Origin: Membranipora membranacea
Taxonomy: Eukaryota; Bryozoa; Gymnolaemata; Cheilostomatida; Membraniporidae
NCBI GenBank assembly: GCA_914767715.1
Contig: OU612067.1
Location: forward strand, 2,480,001 to 2,544,000
DNA length: 64,000 nt
Direction: 5' to 3'
Within the stretch, counting starts at the first letter, position 1. Every line of letters begins with the position of its first letter. The translations under genes and the position numbers were made by a program. Shown here piece by piece: positions 28,267-42,600 of this stretch. Under the pieces are notes generated by a model. It made no database searches and was not told the origin of the DNA. It was given only the letters and a program-made list of their open reading frames with translations.

Positions 28267-29210
28267 ATTGTGGATCCAGTGAATCTCCCTGACCCATAAG
28301 CTGATTCTGGTTATATTATTATATCCTACCAGCTCAGAATCCAGCAGATATCCGTTTCTCCGTGGGGGCTGGTACCAAATATTTCTTCAAATCGGTACCT
28401 GGTTCTTATAATCAGCTTTTAAACCTTTAATTCAATGGGTGTAGCTCAATAACACATTTGGCTTTATGAAAAAATTATGAAAAAAAACTAATTTCATACC
28501 CAAGAAAGACGATTAAGTGAGGGTCGACAAAAATGCCCGAAAGGAGCGTACATGCTATGCTGTTAGCAATGGCAGTGAGAGTGTGTATAATTGACAGTGT
28601 TTGAAAAAGAACTTAGAACACATTATTGCAAATAATAAATTTCTTACTGGTAAATTTAGGAGCAGTAAAAAAAGTAAAAATAATTGACTGATTGCAAAAC
28701 AATTTGTTCTCTGAAATGCACGAGATTATCAACTTCAAAATCGAGAAGATATTCGTTAATTTATTTCTACTGTCACGGAATGGTTCTTGATTCTTCATTT
28801 GCATAATTTGGTTTTATTAGACAGATTTTACTACCTTTCCAAATCAAAGAATTCATTTGATTACTGAGGGAAAGCATTACATAAAATGTGCCATTATCAG
28901 TTTAGTTTACCTTTTTACTGCAGTTAATCATTCCTGAAGTGCCTACCCTTTGTTCTCAAAGTAATTCAGAGTAAGTCATCAATCACAATTAGTGAAGCGA
29001 CCAATCAGAGACGAAGATAGCTAAGGATGCTCCTCCCATCGGTGGTCGTCTTCTATATCACAGTTATTGTTTACAGTCCTGCTATTAATTTGAGGATTTA
29101 TGAGAGGACTTATCATTCTAATGGTTCATAGTGGGTGAAGAACATCCCAAGAGCATTTATAATTTTAACTTTCGATTGATATATCGCAGACATAACAGAA
29201 TTTTGCAATC
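26719..29210. other. SLU7 to NK6 intergenic region
   Basis: The first few hundred bases should be the SLU7 3' untranslated region, although no clear AATAAA is near the stop. A CT microsatellite lies at 28232-28264. A plus-strand reading frame of 124 codons (27728-28102) has no recognised domain. The last few hundred bases must hold the homeobox gene's promoter and 5' leader, but I see no TATA box. Confidence 0.6.
28232..28264. repeat. CT microsatellite
   Basis: About 16 uninterrupted CT dinucleotides, roughly 950 bp upstream of the homeobox gene's start codon. Confidence 0.97.
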
Positions 29211-32200
29211 ATGCTGGACTGTACAGCCAGAATAGACTCTCAGCCATCTATCGGCAATGCCTACTATCCAGGCTTTATCTACACACAGCCACCTTTCCCC
29301 GGCAGCTACCCTGTCAAATCAGATCCACAGAATAAAGATTACTTACAGACGAGCAGTGCAGGATCCCCGACACATTATCCACATTCACCTGTAGACAGCC
29401 GACCCGAGTCTCTACCTTCCTCTCAATCACCAGTCTATCACAATCCACATCACATCACACAAAGCTCTGCTCCGTATTACTACCCCTACAATACCTGTAA
29501 ATCATATCCAGCACAGCAACATAAAGACGTTTCAGCAGCACCACAGTTTAGTAAGTCAGACAATTCATTACCACAATACGCACATCAGCACTCACTGTCA
29601 CCAAACAGTATCCACGGATCTCCATCGAGTGGCAGCGCAGGAAGTTTGTCTAACTCACCATCACCGCTTACTGACACTAAACCAGTGCCTGGCCTTTATT
29701 GGCCTGCACCGGCAGCTATACCTCCACAATACGGCATCACCCCTGGAGCTGGAAAACCACCTCCATCTCCTGCAGACTACGGCATGTTTCAGCACTTACA
29801 CCATCAAGGTATGTACATAGTAAAGTTAGTCCTACTCGACAACATTAACCAACATTATTCTTTGAATCATGACCACAGAAATTTACAAAGCGCTTAAAAA
29901 AGTAAGACTAAGAGGCAGCAGAATCACTGCCAAAATAATAACTAGTCTACTGCTGTGAAAGTCAAGAGGAAATAATAGAAAAGGATCCCCCCCCCCCCCC
30001 GTTTGAAACAATTTTTATTTTTATTTTTAAAACGACAAAATTGAAACGCTGCTTCAAAAGGCCATACTTGAGTGAGGTTATTAGGCCCTAAGTTATTATT
30101 ACGCTGTTGATGATCACAGTTTGGGCGAGAATGTGTGATTTTGATTAAAGTTTGCTGTCAGCACAGGCTGTATGATCATGAGCTCATTAACAGAAAACAG
30201 GGTGTCCCCTTCAATTTACATAACAATGTTAAATTAGTAAGTTATTAAAGTCAAACGGATACTTTCACCAAAAAGTCAAACAAACACAAAATAAGTGATG
30301 TAGTGAGGTAGTTTTGCACCACCAATATTTTAATGAAATTTTAAAATTAAATTGAAAACTGATCGGCTAGTTAAGCAGAGCTGGATAAATTAATCAAAAC
30401 TAAATTGAAGTAAATAATTAGTGAGTTTGCTGCGAAACCTTATATCTTGCTTATAACCATAATCGTAAGCTGACAGAATTATTTGGAAAAACAATTATCA
30501 TAATTATAATACTAATTACCAGCAGATGCAGAATTTAGTAATAATCACTTCCCAATTTTCTGCTGTTACAATCCCCCATAAACAAATAATCGTCAAATAT
30601 CAGCAGCTATTGTTATTGTAACACAACTGTGACAGCTAGCTAAACATTGTGGTTGGGTAGATTTTTGGTTGTTCTTGGAACCGTTTCTGTGTGTAAACAC
30701 AACTTACACCCGCGGTATGACCCTCAACAATTGTGAAAACCAGAAAAAACAATAGTGGATGTTTTACAAAGCTGCGTATTCAATTTAAGTTGTTAAAACT
30801 TCAACCATTTTCGAGCAAAAAAATGTTAAATTGAATTTTTGGACTTAGCTACATTAGCTTGTGGTCTGGGCTAAGATAATAGTCACTGGGACTAAGTGGC
30901 TACAATGGAGGCAGTTAAAGTGATTATTGTGTTGTTATTTGTTCAGATTGTGGCAGCATCTATTACCTATAGAGATTAGAGTAGCAGACCAGTACAATGA
31001 GTTTAATGTTTGTAACATACTATTAATGTAATAAACATGTAATTTCTACATTTTGTTGATTGGTTGAGTGTTTAGTATGGCGTTCACAGTATGAAGGCTT
31101 CCGGATCTATTCTCGTTTTTGGTGGTTATGATGAGTCTGGGTTATACATTAAAGCAGTGCACATTTCAGTTATCAAATTAGCCGACTAAATAATATATTG
31201 AGCAACAGAAAATATACTTATCTGAGTAACAGATATCCTTATCGCTAGATCTCTACTATAAACTAGAATAAGTCGTAAACTAGATCCACTCTCCACACCT
31301 GAGTCTCTGTTAAAACTATTAGTATAGACAGCTAAATTTGTACTGCGTGTTCTTCTAGTGCATAGGTGTCACTATATTGGGTCAAACCATTAAGAAGACC
31401 AAAGACCATTTTCTCAAGACATTCTAGTTTATCTTTTCTAATTCTCCGTGGTCAGCATGTCAAAATGAGGTCTTGCAACACTCCAAACTGATGCCCTGTA
31501 CACCTATGAGCTGTTTCCTCAGAGTAAAACACAAGATATAAACATCTTCCCATCTTCAGCTACATTAGGCCCACAAATTCTTTTTCACACAATCACTCCA
31601 AATAATAAATACACTCCCATATCTGAGTCATGTAGCTGTCGTTTATTATCGTAACCATATTTGTTATCATTAAGGTGAAAACATCGAATCGATTCCCATA
31701 GTTCGCTTGTGCAGGTAGTTGATTTGCCCAGGGTCTCGCACTGAAAGGTGCACTTTATTGTGCAACAAATCCAAAAAACGTGGCATGTTAGATGATTTAA
31801 TCTTTCTAAGGTACACCAACCTCTCTTCATTGTTTAGTTCAATTTATGAGCCTTGGGTAAGGTTAGATTAACAAGTCTAGAGGGCTATAGTTCCATTGCG
31901 CTGACTCTAAACTTTTAAAATTTGATAACTTGTTATTTAATTTATTATTTATCTTATTGTTACAGAAGTACAGCAGTCTTTGAGTCAGGCCAGCTGTAAA
32001 CGGAAGATGATCAGACCGACATTTAGCGGCTCTCAGATTTTCGCTTTAGAGAAAACTTTCGAGCAGCAGAAATATCTGGCTGGACCAGAGAGAGCCAGGC
32101 TAGCTTACACACTGGGCATGAGTGAAAGTCAAGTCAAGGTATGTATCTTAACTCGAAAAATTCTCAAGCTTTGTGTCAAAAATTTGCCGGTAGAATATTG

Positions 32201-32498
32201 CTATCAGGAAAAGTTGAATACTTTCTATTTTTTTGTTACAGCAGCTAGTTTGTTCTTTGGAGTTGTGTTTCCAGTATTATAAATCCATAAATCAATTTTA
32301 GGATACCTACTGAAATGTTACGCTTCCAATTGAAATGTTTATTGTCACCCATCCATTATCTTAGAAGTAAAATTTTCCCTCTGGTAATCACATTTTCTTT
32401 TCTTATAGGTTTGGTTTCAAAACAGGAGAACTAAATGGAGAAAGAAACACTCCGCTGACGAGCCCGAATCAAAGAAAACTAGAAAATCTGTAGATTGA
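29211..32498 (+). CDS. NK6-like homeobox transcription factor (3 exons, 286 aa)
   Basis: This is a sequence-specific nuclear transcription factor. Exons are 29211-29808, 31966-32138 and 32409-32498, all GT-AG with matching phases. The homeodomain covers residues 212-271. It reads [18 protein letters not shown] at its start, [18 protein letters not shown] in the middle, and [16 protein letters not shown] in helix 3, with Trp48, Phe49, Gln50, Asn51 and Arg53 in place. From memory this matches bilaterian and cnidarian NK6 proteins at all but a few positions. The second intron cuts the homeobox between positions 46 and 47 (phase 0). Residues 1-199 are a low-complexity region rich in Ser, Pro, Tyr, His and Gln. 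I do not see the FxIxxIL repressor motif usual in NK6 proteins. Only 15 residues follow the homeodomain, far fewer than in vertebrate Nkx6. The ATG at 29211 is the first in the open frame. Naming it NK6 itself or an NK6-related paralogue is uncertain. Confidence 0.9.
29809..31965 (+). other. First intron of the NK6-like gene (2.2 kb)
   Basis: AT-rich intron with a run of 14 C at 29987-30000 near its 5' end. ATTA/TAAT cores are frequent, but in sequence this AT-rich that is not evidence of enhancers. No nested gene is visible. Confidence 0.6.
29987..30000. repeat. Homopolymer C14
   Basis: Fourteen consecutive C bases, 180 bp into the first intron of the homeobox gene. In a genome this AT-rich, long C/G runs are unusual; a second run of the same length lies at 61630-61643. 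Confidence 0.95.
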
Positions 32499-33644
32499 AA
32501 CTCACATATCGCGTCGGAGGAATAAGTCGGGTATAGAGCGAGCTAGCCGCTAATAGCTACGCTGGCAGACAATGAACCACTGGCTTAGATGGTGAAAACA
32601 AACTATCAGCCATGGAGGGCGTGGGCGTCGATCTCAAAGTGACCAAATGAACACTCTTTTCAAAAGCTCTGAAACAGAGAGATATTTTTTGCAACCTCTA
32701 TAATAGATTTGAGAATTTTATGATCAGTTAGATATATTTGATATGATCAGGAGTACTAGTATTATACTTACTGCGTCTAGTGAACGGCAATCTTAAGATG
32801 ACTTATCCAAGTCAATTGTGTATTGAATTTTTTTCAAATCTTTCTTTTTTTTGGTCATGGAGCTGTGCTAGGCTTAGGTGTAGCCACTATTATTTCTTAT
32901 ATTCATTTTTGGAGCAATCTGGTGTACCAGTGACATATTTTTAAAGCTTTAACTTCCAAATCTTTACATATCAACTTGTACAGTACATACATATATCTTT
33001 TTGTGATTAAATGCTTGGCTTCAGGGACAAGACCTACTATGCTATCAGTGAATAGGGATTGCTTATTTAATTTATACAAATGTATGAATATATTTTGTAA
33101 ATATTTGTGATCATCTCAATAAATAAATTTAATTGTGTATCATCATCAAACAAAGGCATTATTTTCTAAACAAACAACAGCTCCATAATTGATACAACCA
33201 GTACACTGAGAAAGTGCTAATTAGGGGTGAAAACCTTCTTGTGTCGGTTTTATCAACAAAAATATTTTTTACATTAGCAGCCCAATGTTTGATAAACATA
33301 ATGAAGAAAAAAATGATAGAAAAAGCTAAACGGACTGTGTTTTGCATAGTTCATTAGTAAACAGAGATAAATAAGAAAGAAAGAAATGGGAAGGAAACAT
33401 AATTGGCAATTGAAAAAAAAGGGACCTAGATATGGGCCACAGAAAATTAAAATGTCTGTCTATAATGACATCTTGGCTCAATATGGACAGTTAAAAGTGT
33501 CACCTATTGTGGAAATCTAGTGGTGGCTATAAATAAGTATGGAGAACCATTATTGAACCACAGTCACCTGCTCATCTAAGCATATCAGTAAGGGACGGTT
33601 TGTTAACCTTCCATGATCCCTTCGTCTGCACCAAGTTCAGCTGG
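32499..33644. other. Convergent 3' ends of the NK6-like gene and COG4
   Basis: The stop codons of the two convergent genes are 1146 bp apart. The homeobox gene's 3' untranslated region probably runs to overlapping AATAAA signals at 33118-33127. The remainder should hold the COG4 3' untranslated region on the minus strand, for which I could not fix a poly(A) signal. Confidence 0.7.
33118..33127 (+). terminator. Poly(A) signal of the NK6-like gene
   Basis: Two overlapping AATAAA hexamers, 620 bp after the homeobox stop codon and followed by AT-rich sequence. This is the only strong plus-strand signal before the COG4 3' end. Confidence 0.6.
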
Positions 33645-36600
33645 CTATAGTTTCAATTGTCTTATTTCATCATGACCAAAGTCAACCCTGGAAACAGAAT
33701 AATATGTGTGTACATACATACATATATATCTATATGGGGCGTCATTTTTATATGCTGTTTAATATGTAAAAATGGTGGAAGTTTCACAACATATCCAGAA
33801 TATTCCTAAAAAATTCAGATGTTGTACCCAATCTTGGCACTCGTCTTAGTCACACAAGTAACGGGGGTGGTAGGGGAACCTGCTGACCACTGCCAGTAGT
33901 CACATATAATAACTCGGCGCCTTCTTCATTTCACCTCTCCCTGGTAGACCGTTATATTAATCAATACCATACATAGCAGTCTAGAATTGTTCACAATTTT
34001 CAGGCAGTTCTATTAAGACGAGTCAGGCAAAGACAAGCTGCATTGTCACTTCTTATATTACTAAGCCTAATCTTTGCCTGTAGGAGGATTTGTAACTTCT
34101 CAAACTTTGTAATATGATTCAAACCTATTTTAAAACTGAAAGCCTCTCCATTTGTAGCAAGAAATGCACCACAAAATTCATGAAGTGAACAGATAAATTC
34201 ATATATATAGAACAAACTTAAAGTTGGTAGGAAACTAAACTGTCAGTATTGATATCCGATTTTTGTGTTGAGGTTGACGGTTGACATCTGACATATAAGA
34301 AGGCGGATACAAAGATATACGGCATACGCTATAGAGGGTCAGACCTTGACCAGCCCAAAGCTTGTTACACGAGGGGTCAGGATATCGAGGCATTCACCAA
34401 TTATCATTACTGGATGCCTGTTGTCACTGTATGACTGGATATACACAGGACAGTACTGCTGCGTCAGTGTGAAGGAGGGACAATGGGGTAGGAGGTCAGT
34501 ACTATCCAGATATAATACAAGTAGTCAATTAATTCTTCTGTTCAGATCCTGATATAGAAATGGCACACAAAAGCGCCGTTTCTTCTCAGATCTGGAACGT
34601 CTCTGCTTTTCACAGAGGATCACATGATCATCTTGTGTCAGCTAGGTGACAGGTTATATGGATGTCTTAAACAGTTTGACAGATGGTGAGTCTGAGGTGA
34701 CCACATGGTGAAAATGTATGAGCACACATGGATCTGTTGAGCAAAGTGTTGGCACGAATGAGATGTTTTCTTTCAGGTAGATGACTGTATTGTCATTATG
34801 GCATGCATCTGATTGCAAAACCCCTCAAACTGGGAGACACAGAGGCAGTATTACACCTGCACGTCATTCTGTAAGGCCTAGAGTAGAGTGCAATGTTTAC
34901 TCTATATAGTAATCAGACAGACAAAAATGTGACATCAATCATTTATTACATCCATCAATAAGTGCATTTCCCCTCAACAGCACACTGTTTTTAAGGTGTT
35001 AAAAATTCATAAACTTTCCTCAGCAAGAGCGATTTATTATGTTAATGAGAAGGATGCTGAAATGATGAGGTTTATTTTTCTTATTCCCGCCTACTGCTGG
35101 AAGAAGCAGGATCGTTTTCTTGAATTTCTCTCTTTGATTTGTCTTCGTAATGTAAACATGCCCGGTCAATTAAAGGTGAAAACACCTTCCTTGTGATTTT
35201 AACCCTGATGATTTCATCCGAAGAGCTGAGCATAAACTCATTAGTTGCATCACTAAATTCTGTTTATGTATCATGTTACATAATGTTGTTTCTACCATTG
35301 TCAGCAAACTGCGTTCTTTATTTTACTCTAGAAGAGAGGCCAAAAATGTTGAAACAAGTGTGGTCATCTTCACGTCTTTTTTGTTTACTTTTTTGCAAAC
35401 AATGTGAAAGATTCCAATGAGGTAGTAAGGATAACCTACCTGAGAGCAAGCACCTGTCTCACTTCTGAAGGTGTCAGTCTCCATGTGACAGGCCCAGAGT
35501 TAGATCCCCAATAATCCATAATCTCATCAACCTACAGTCATCATAGGTACAACGTCAGTCTTATGTTGGTGCAGAAATAATCATAATATGTGAGGTGATG
35601 CCTGCTGTAAGTACCCAGACTCTGCCGAGGCCGTGGAAGTAGTAGCATTCCCTCACCAACCATCTTCTGGTGGGAATGAGATTGATAGTGGAATGCCACA
35701 ACCAGTTGTCTATGCCCTGGGAGTCTAGGCATATTCAGCCAATAATCCACAGAAAAATGTGCAACGCATCGTCCATCCATATCCCTTTTTTTTGTGGGAA
35801 CTATTACTGTTATGCAAGAAATCTTAGGTGTCCTTGGTAGTAAATATATGACATGTCATGAGGATTTAATTGCACTAAAACTTTCTTAAATTAGAATCTG
35901 CCTCAATATGGTATCTGGGTGCACCATCCTTACTCAGCATCTTTTCTAGAGAAGGACAAACAAAAGGTCATCTATAAAAAGCTGCACTCATGAATCAACA
36001 TCAATAACACATCATTCAGCTATTCAACCTCTACACTAACCCTGAACAGTATCAGGATGTGCGGATTCAGCCAAAATGATTGGTAAAGTCCGAGTCAACG
36101 AACACATTCACCATGATTTCGCGTAAACAATAGTAATAGATGGAGATATAATAGCAGTGTTATGATCTTATACCTTATCTAGATTGAGCACAGTAGCCAT
36201 CTGAGTTAGCCTGGCGAACTTGTCTCTGATTGTCCAGGTAGTCACATTAGTCAGGTAACCCAGCAGTCCCCGCAGCTCTTTATCATACTGTAAGCCTCCC
36301 AGCTAAAAAATAATCAAAGCAAATTAAGTCAAATCAGCGGTTTCAGGGAGTTTCTCGTAATTGAGAAAAAAAATTAGACCTACAAGTCAAAAGAAAATAA
36401 CGGTTATAAGTAAGCAAATATCTTCTCAAATCAGCCAATGATCTTCTGTATAACTAGTAATTAACAGAAGGATGGTGTTTGACCCTGCAGTTGGAAACCG
36501 CTGTAAATTTCTTGGAGAGGTCACCCTATAATAAAATCCTGTTTGCTTTTTGATTAATTTTTTGCTGAAAACATTTTTTCGAATTGGTCGATAGTCACTC

Positions 36601-39600
36601 CCACATGCAGATATGATAGCTAAGTAACTAAAATTCAAGCATAATCACAACATTGAGTAATAGTACTTACCCTGTTAAACGCTATTTTAAGGGTTGCCTT
36701 CTCCATCTGTGTAGTCAGCTCGTTGGTGAGATGTGATACAAACTTCTCATAGTTTGAAGTAGTGAGAAGAGATTTGAAATTCTGTAAGAACTGATCCAGA
36801 TCTACGATGAAGGTCTGAATCCATGGATCATCTGCCTCATATTGAGCAAAGGTTTCCTAAAAGTGCATCATAGGAAAAGATTATCCACAAAACAAAAATT
36901 TTAAGTACAAATTTATTTATTTTTGGATTTATCTTCTCACTAAATAAAAAAGGGAAGAAAACCTCCAAATACAAAGCACCTCAACATTCTGTACACATGT
37001 TAGAGACAATTATGGAAAATAATATTGTTGGAAGAAAAGATAATAGTATGTGAACTCCTATAAGGTCTTAAAATGAAATACAGCTACATGAATTATCTAC
37101 AAACCTCATCAATGTTATGACCTGTGGATAAGAGAAGCTCCATTGAAGGTTTCAACCTCGATTTGATTGCAGAGATTTTCAACTGGTCAAAACCGAAGTC
37201 CAGCAGGTCCTTGAACCTCTTAGTAAGCTGACCCAGGTCCGTCAAACAGCTCTGAAATATTCAATCATGTAACAATTAAAGACTGAGACATACAATTACT
37301 AAAATAATCTAATCTAATTGCCTGATCAGTGATCACATAGTAAAATTCACAACATAGGGAATTTGTCTTATATGTAACATGGTTAATTTATATAGGAAAA
37401 GAGGTGGGCATACATGATGAACTCCGTCCAACTAAATTGACTCCGTCAATCAGAGATACACATATCATAGTGTAAAAGGTGATATATTTCCTTCTAAACC
37501 TGAGAACACTTGTGTTAATTGGGACCAACAGCTCTTTTTAAATCAAATATTGAGAAAGCGGTGCAAATATCAAATATCATCGTTTACACCAAGACTCGCA
37601 AACCTTGACATAGGACATATTATTGTTCGACTTTTCTACGGCACTCACAAAATATTTTATAATATTTCCAAACTGTGGAACTCTGTGGGGAAGATAACTT
37701 ACATCGAGTTTTTCGTCGGTATTTTTACTATCAGAGCTGAGTATTTTAGGTAGCTCAGACTCTATACTATTTTTCAGTGTCTGTATATTCTCACTGCTAG
37801 CCTCTGCATTATTTAGCGTCAACTGTAAAATACAAAGAGCATAGTGAGTTAGGTCATGAGAGGCTATAAATATAGTATCAATGTTGGTCACAAATCTCTG
37901 ATTGATATACCCTTATACCAAATTCAGGAACCATATCCATTCTCTGTGGTAATTTGTACATCAAACTATTTCTTGATAATTCCTTTATCACAAAAAAATG
38001 AATACAATAAATACAATCATGTGTATCTATCCTGCACTCACCAGAAACTGCTGACGAGATTTATCGACATCTTGACTCTGCAGTTTGCCTTGTTGTATAC
38101 TGCTGGAGACTAGATTATATGCCTGAGAGAAGGCACCTGAGGGATAGCCAAGTTTGAGTCTGCCTCGGAGAAGGTCAATAAACTTCTCATCTAGTACAGA
38201 GCAGGCGTGGTTAATCACCGCACACACACCATCAATACTAGCACTGGATAATGCTCGTCTGTATACATAGAGAAAACACTGACAATCATCAGGAGTGAGT
38301 CAGAAATAGGAATCATTGATGAAAATGTTGATCCCAACTCCCTAGTTGGTCAGTGTTAATTGTGGAAGTTATATGCCCTTTATTTCAGCAAAGACAGACA
38401 ACTCCAGTATAAACAGAATCTACCACAACAAGGAACCGCTTATCTGATCTCTAATAATGAGATATGATTGAATTTTAATTTCCTTGCAGTCATCAGCAAG
38501 TTTGGTTCAGTATAAACGACAAGTTTTGATGTATAATATATAATATTATATGATTTAATGTATAGCGTGTCTGGACTCTTGACACCCCATGTGTTTTGGC
38601 AGGGGAGGGGAAAACCAAAATACAAAAATTGTCAGACAGCAAAAGGGGAAAGCTGACCAGGATGCTGTTGGCATAAAAAATCTCCAAGCAAAATCAGCTT
38701 TTGTTTATTTTGCATACAATATCATGCTGGACGTATATATGGACATCAGATAGTGATTAGGATTAGACTTTCCCGAACATAAATGGGCTGCTTTGATGTT
38801 TCTTTGTTTCAAATTTCATTTCACCAATATGATGTTATCGAATCGCAAAGAATTGAGCTTGATACAATACAAGGTATGACTATATGAGAAGACCACATAT
38901 TTGGTGATACTGCTATCCTTACCTGATACTTTTCTTGACTAGATAGAATGTATCATCTACTACACTAGAAGTGAGAGCTCCATCCTCGCTCTGATCTAAA
39001 GCTGCAGCCTTTACAGCCATCTCTCTCATATAATACTCCTCCATCATTATATAATATCCTGTATGAGGGAATGAGAATCAAGTTAGTCTTAAATCGGCCG
39101 TTTAACAATATAAGCTCAATTACCAAAAGAAGATATACATTTATTCATGACAAACAATCAAAAACACCATAGCAATATCTGAAATTAATAGACTACTGCA
39201 GTTCATAAGCTCCAAATACAAGCATGGCTGTCTGAGAGCGGGAGGGTTTACCTAAAACTGCATGTCACAGACTCAAGTCCACCATGCTCAATGTTATCTG
39301 ACACAGTTCAACAAATTATATAAAAGGAGACAATTTGAAAGAAAAAATATGCCCCTAATAATATTGAGTATAGACAGGTCACCAAGTGAACTTCAATGGG
39401 GCACTTCAATGTGGCAATGCAACGACATCAAAATGTGTATTCGCATCGGTGTCTACTCATACATGGTGATCATGGCTTTGCCGTCCGCAGTCCAGGTTTT
39501 ATTTTATAAACTTGATGGATTTAGCAGCTTGTCATGATAAAGTTGATATTTTACCATAGAGCATGTCTAAACAAACTGTTGAGTTTGATGCAATTTTCAA

Positions 39601-42600
39601 ACTAAAATTTGATGGCATTATCAACACAAAAACCTTTACTGTGACTGCTTGTCAATGATAACCATGAGCATATATCATTGTAGTCTGTCTTGACAAACCC
39701 CCCTCCCCACACGAACAAAGCTTGTCATTTCAGGCTAACATCATTGCGACTTCGCAATTCAATGTTTTCATATCGTCCACAACAATGTGCCTAGGTGCCT
39801 AAGTGCTACGGTATAGTGACCTGTTCAGGTTTTTTTAGTCTATAGGTTGATTAATTTATATTTTCAAATTTCCTTTGTATCTATAACAATCTATAAAACT
39901 GTAGTATGCTATATACCAATGTTTCAGCATGAAGGGTCACTCACTATAATGACCAGCTGCACTTGATGTTGCTCAAATACCTAAAGATGCCGTTTCCTGA
40001 GTGTTTGGACGAGTGTACTTACCTATAATAACCTGCATTTCTTTGCTCATGTCACAACGCCTCGCCAGATCCTCTATCTCAGAACTGTGCTTCTCTAGTG
40101 TAGCAGATCCTAAATGTTCCATGTCAGCCTTAAAATACAAATCCTCCATAAAATTGTCATTTTTGAAGAAAAAGATTTCATTGTTATCTAAAAATTGGAG
40201 TTGCTCCCTCATTGACCAATTAGTTCAGAGTCATTAGTCCAATTTGCAACCCTAAATGTCAATCAAGACTAAACTGAAACTATCTCTGTAATGCTTGCCT
40301 ACATAGCTGTAGATGGCAAATACAGCACAAAGCTCAGGTACTCACAGTGACACGACGCTTGAGGAATCTGAGATAGAGTTCACATTTAGAGTTCATCATA
40401 GTCATCTCACCAAGTGGAGCGTCTAGGTTCTTAGGATCATATCTATAACATAAATCAACTGACTCAAATAATATCAATGTGGTAAATTGTTTCATGAGTG
40501 TGATTGTTTTCAAATGCACACAACATGCTGTTACATCGCGTTGTCCGGCACTGTGAATGAGTAAATCATGGAACCGCAATTTTCAATGTAAACATGATGG
40601 TATCACTAAATTATTAAATTGATATTCGTTTGAAGTACCATGAGGATGTAATCCAAACCGGGAAACACTGGTTATAACTCATAAGGTGTGTAAAAAGGCT
40701 TCAAACGGAGCAATGTATCTTATCTAACTCAACAACGCTGACTTAAATCCTCTCAGTCACACTTTATGAGGACAACTTAACACACTCACTTCTCAGTGGT
40801 AGTACTGGAACTCCTTATTAGTGTGTCTTGTATACTGTTGATGACAAAAGTAAACTTTCTCGTATTTTTGAACTCATCGATAATTCTCCTGGCCTGTCTG
40901 TCACATTCTCGCTGTATGGCCTTAGCGAAGGTCAGCAGCCAGCCATGACCTGAACAATAAACATAAAAAGGGATTTTAGAGCTCAATATTTTGTTCAGTT
41001 TGTTAGATGATTTTAGATGGCAAAATAATACCATTTCAGCCAGTCATACATAAACAAAATTGGGGAGTCATTTGAGGACTTTCGGACATGTAGGTAAATT
41101 GTGTGCTTATCATCATAGATGATTACGGATGGCAGGATCGTAATATGTCATCATATGATGTCAACTTGTTTTGAAAAACTGAGTATCTATGGGCAACATT
41201 GTGTATGGTTTATAGGTTTTTCATTCAGATTAGCAAGACTTAAAACTCGTTTCTTACCGTATTTGGTTTCAATGAGAGGTTGGTTAATTTCTATAGTCTT
41301 AGCCACACTTTCAAAGAGAGATTCCAATAAGTCAGCGAATATAACAGAAGCACGCTTATCGCTCGACTGCATCGCTAACGAAACACGCATCTTATCATCA
41401 GCCTTCTCTGATATCTATAAATAGAACAGTGTCTCATTGTGATATTTTCATTGAAGCAACCATTGAAATTTGTATTTTCAACAGTTCAACAAAATATCGG
41501 ACATTAATTTTTCAGCTGCTCAAACCTCAGGACTAAAGCAGTAAATTTCAGCTTTATGATGTGTTTTGAGAACATCTGGTTGGCCAAGCTCATGTTGTAC
41601 ATAAGTTTTGAGGTGGTCATGTATGAAGAGGCTCTTCACATGTCTGTTAGCTTTTTTATACTAAAACAAGCCTCATACATACAATATGACAATAGTTTTT
41701 AATTGCCAGGAGTGCGTGGCCCATCAACTGTAGCTAACGGTACCTAGTTTACAAATATTTACAACAAAAAACGATTTTGAGGTATATGTCTCCCACCTGA
41801 GCAGATTGCCACTTTGCAAACTTAGTCAGTCCTTCTTCCTTGATACCCAAAAGTGGGAATAGTTTGAAGAATCTCTCGACTGAGGCGACATCCCCAGAGT
41901 TAACAGCAGTGTCAAACTTAGAATTAGTGATAGCCTTCAGCTTAGCTGCTGCAGCGTTCAGCGTGTTAAATGAGTTCTTTAGACTGCTCCCTGGAAATAA
42001 ACAATCAGTCAATGTTAGGGTATATATAACAACATTGTACAGATGTGTAGGTGTTTCAAATCTTGAAACCAACATCTATGCTGGTATTAAGTTTTACTCG
42101 GCAAAGGAGCTCAAATTTCTGAGGGTATTTTGTACAAACTATCCTTCAAACTGCTAATTACAGGAACATGACAAATTTCTGAAGCTATCACACCATCATT
42201 TAGTTGATGTTATTGAATAGACCAGATGGAACGGGTTGATAAAGTGTGCAATAATAGCTGGCTTGGCTTACTAAGGCAGGCAATGCTATCCAGCTCGCAA
42301 ATGACATTAAGAACATGAAGCACTAGCACAGCTATTATAATTTTTCTGTCACCCAGTCAATAAAATTTCGTAAATGACATATTCATTCTAGTCCAGTGGC
42401 ACCCTACCATGAATGTGGCTAGAAATGCAACTTCATTTGCGAAATTGGATGGATAAATTCTAAGAGAGGATTCTAGGGTAGTTTTTTGAGGCGGTCGCAA
42501 TGATGATGATGTACCTTACACAAAATAACACAAATTGCCATAAACGCTGCCGAAAATGGCCAAAATTGCTGGTTTTTTTTTAGATTTCAGAGGTCTGTCC

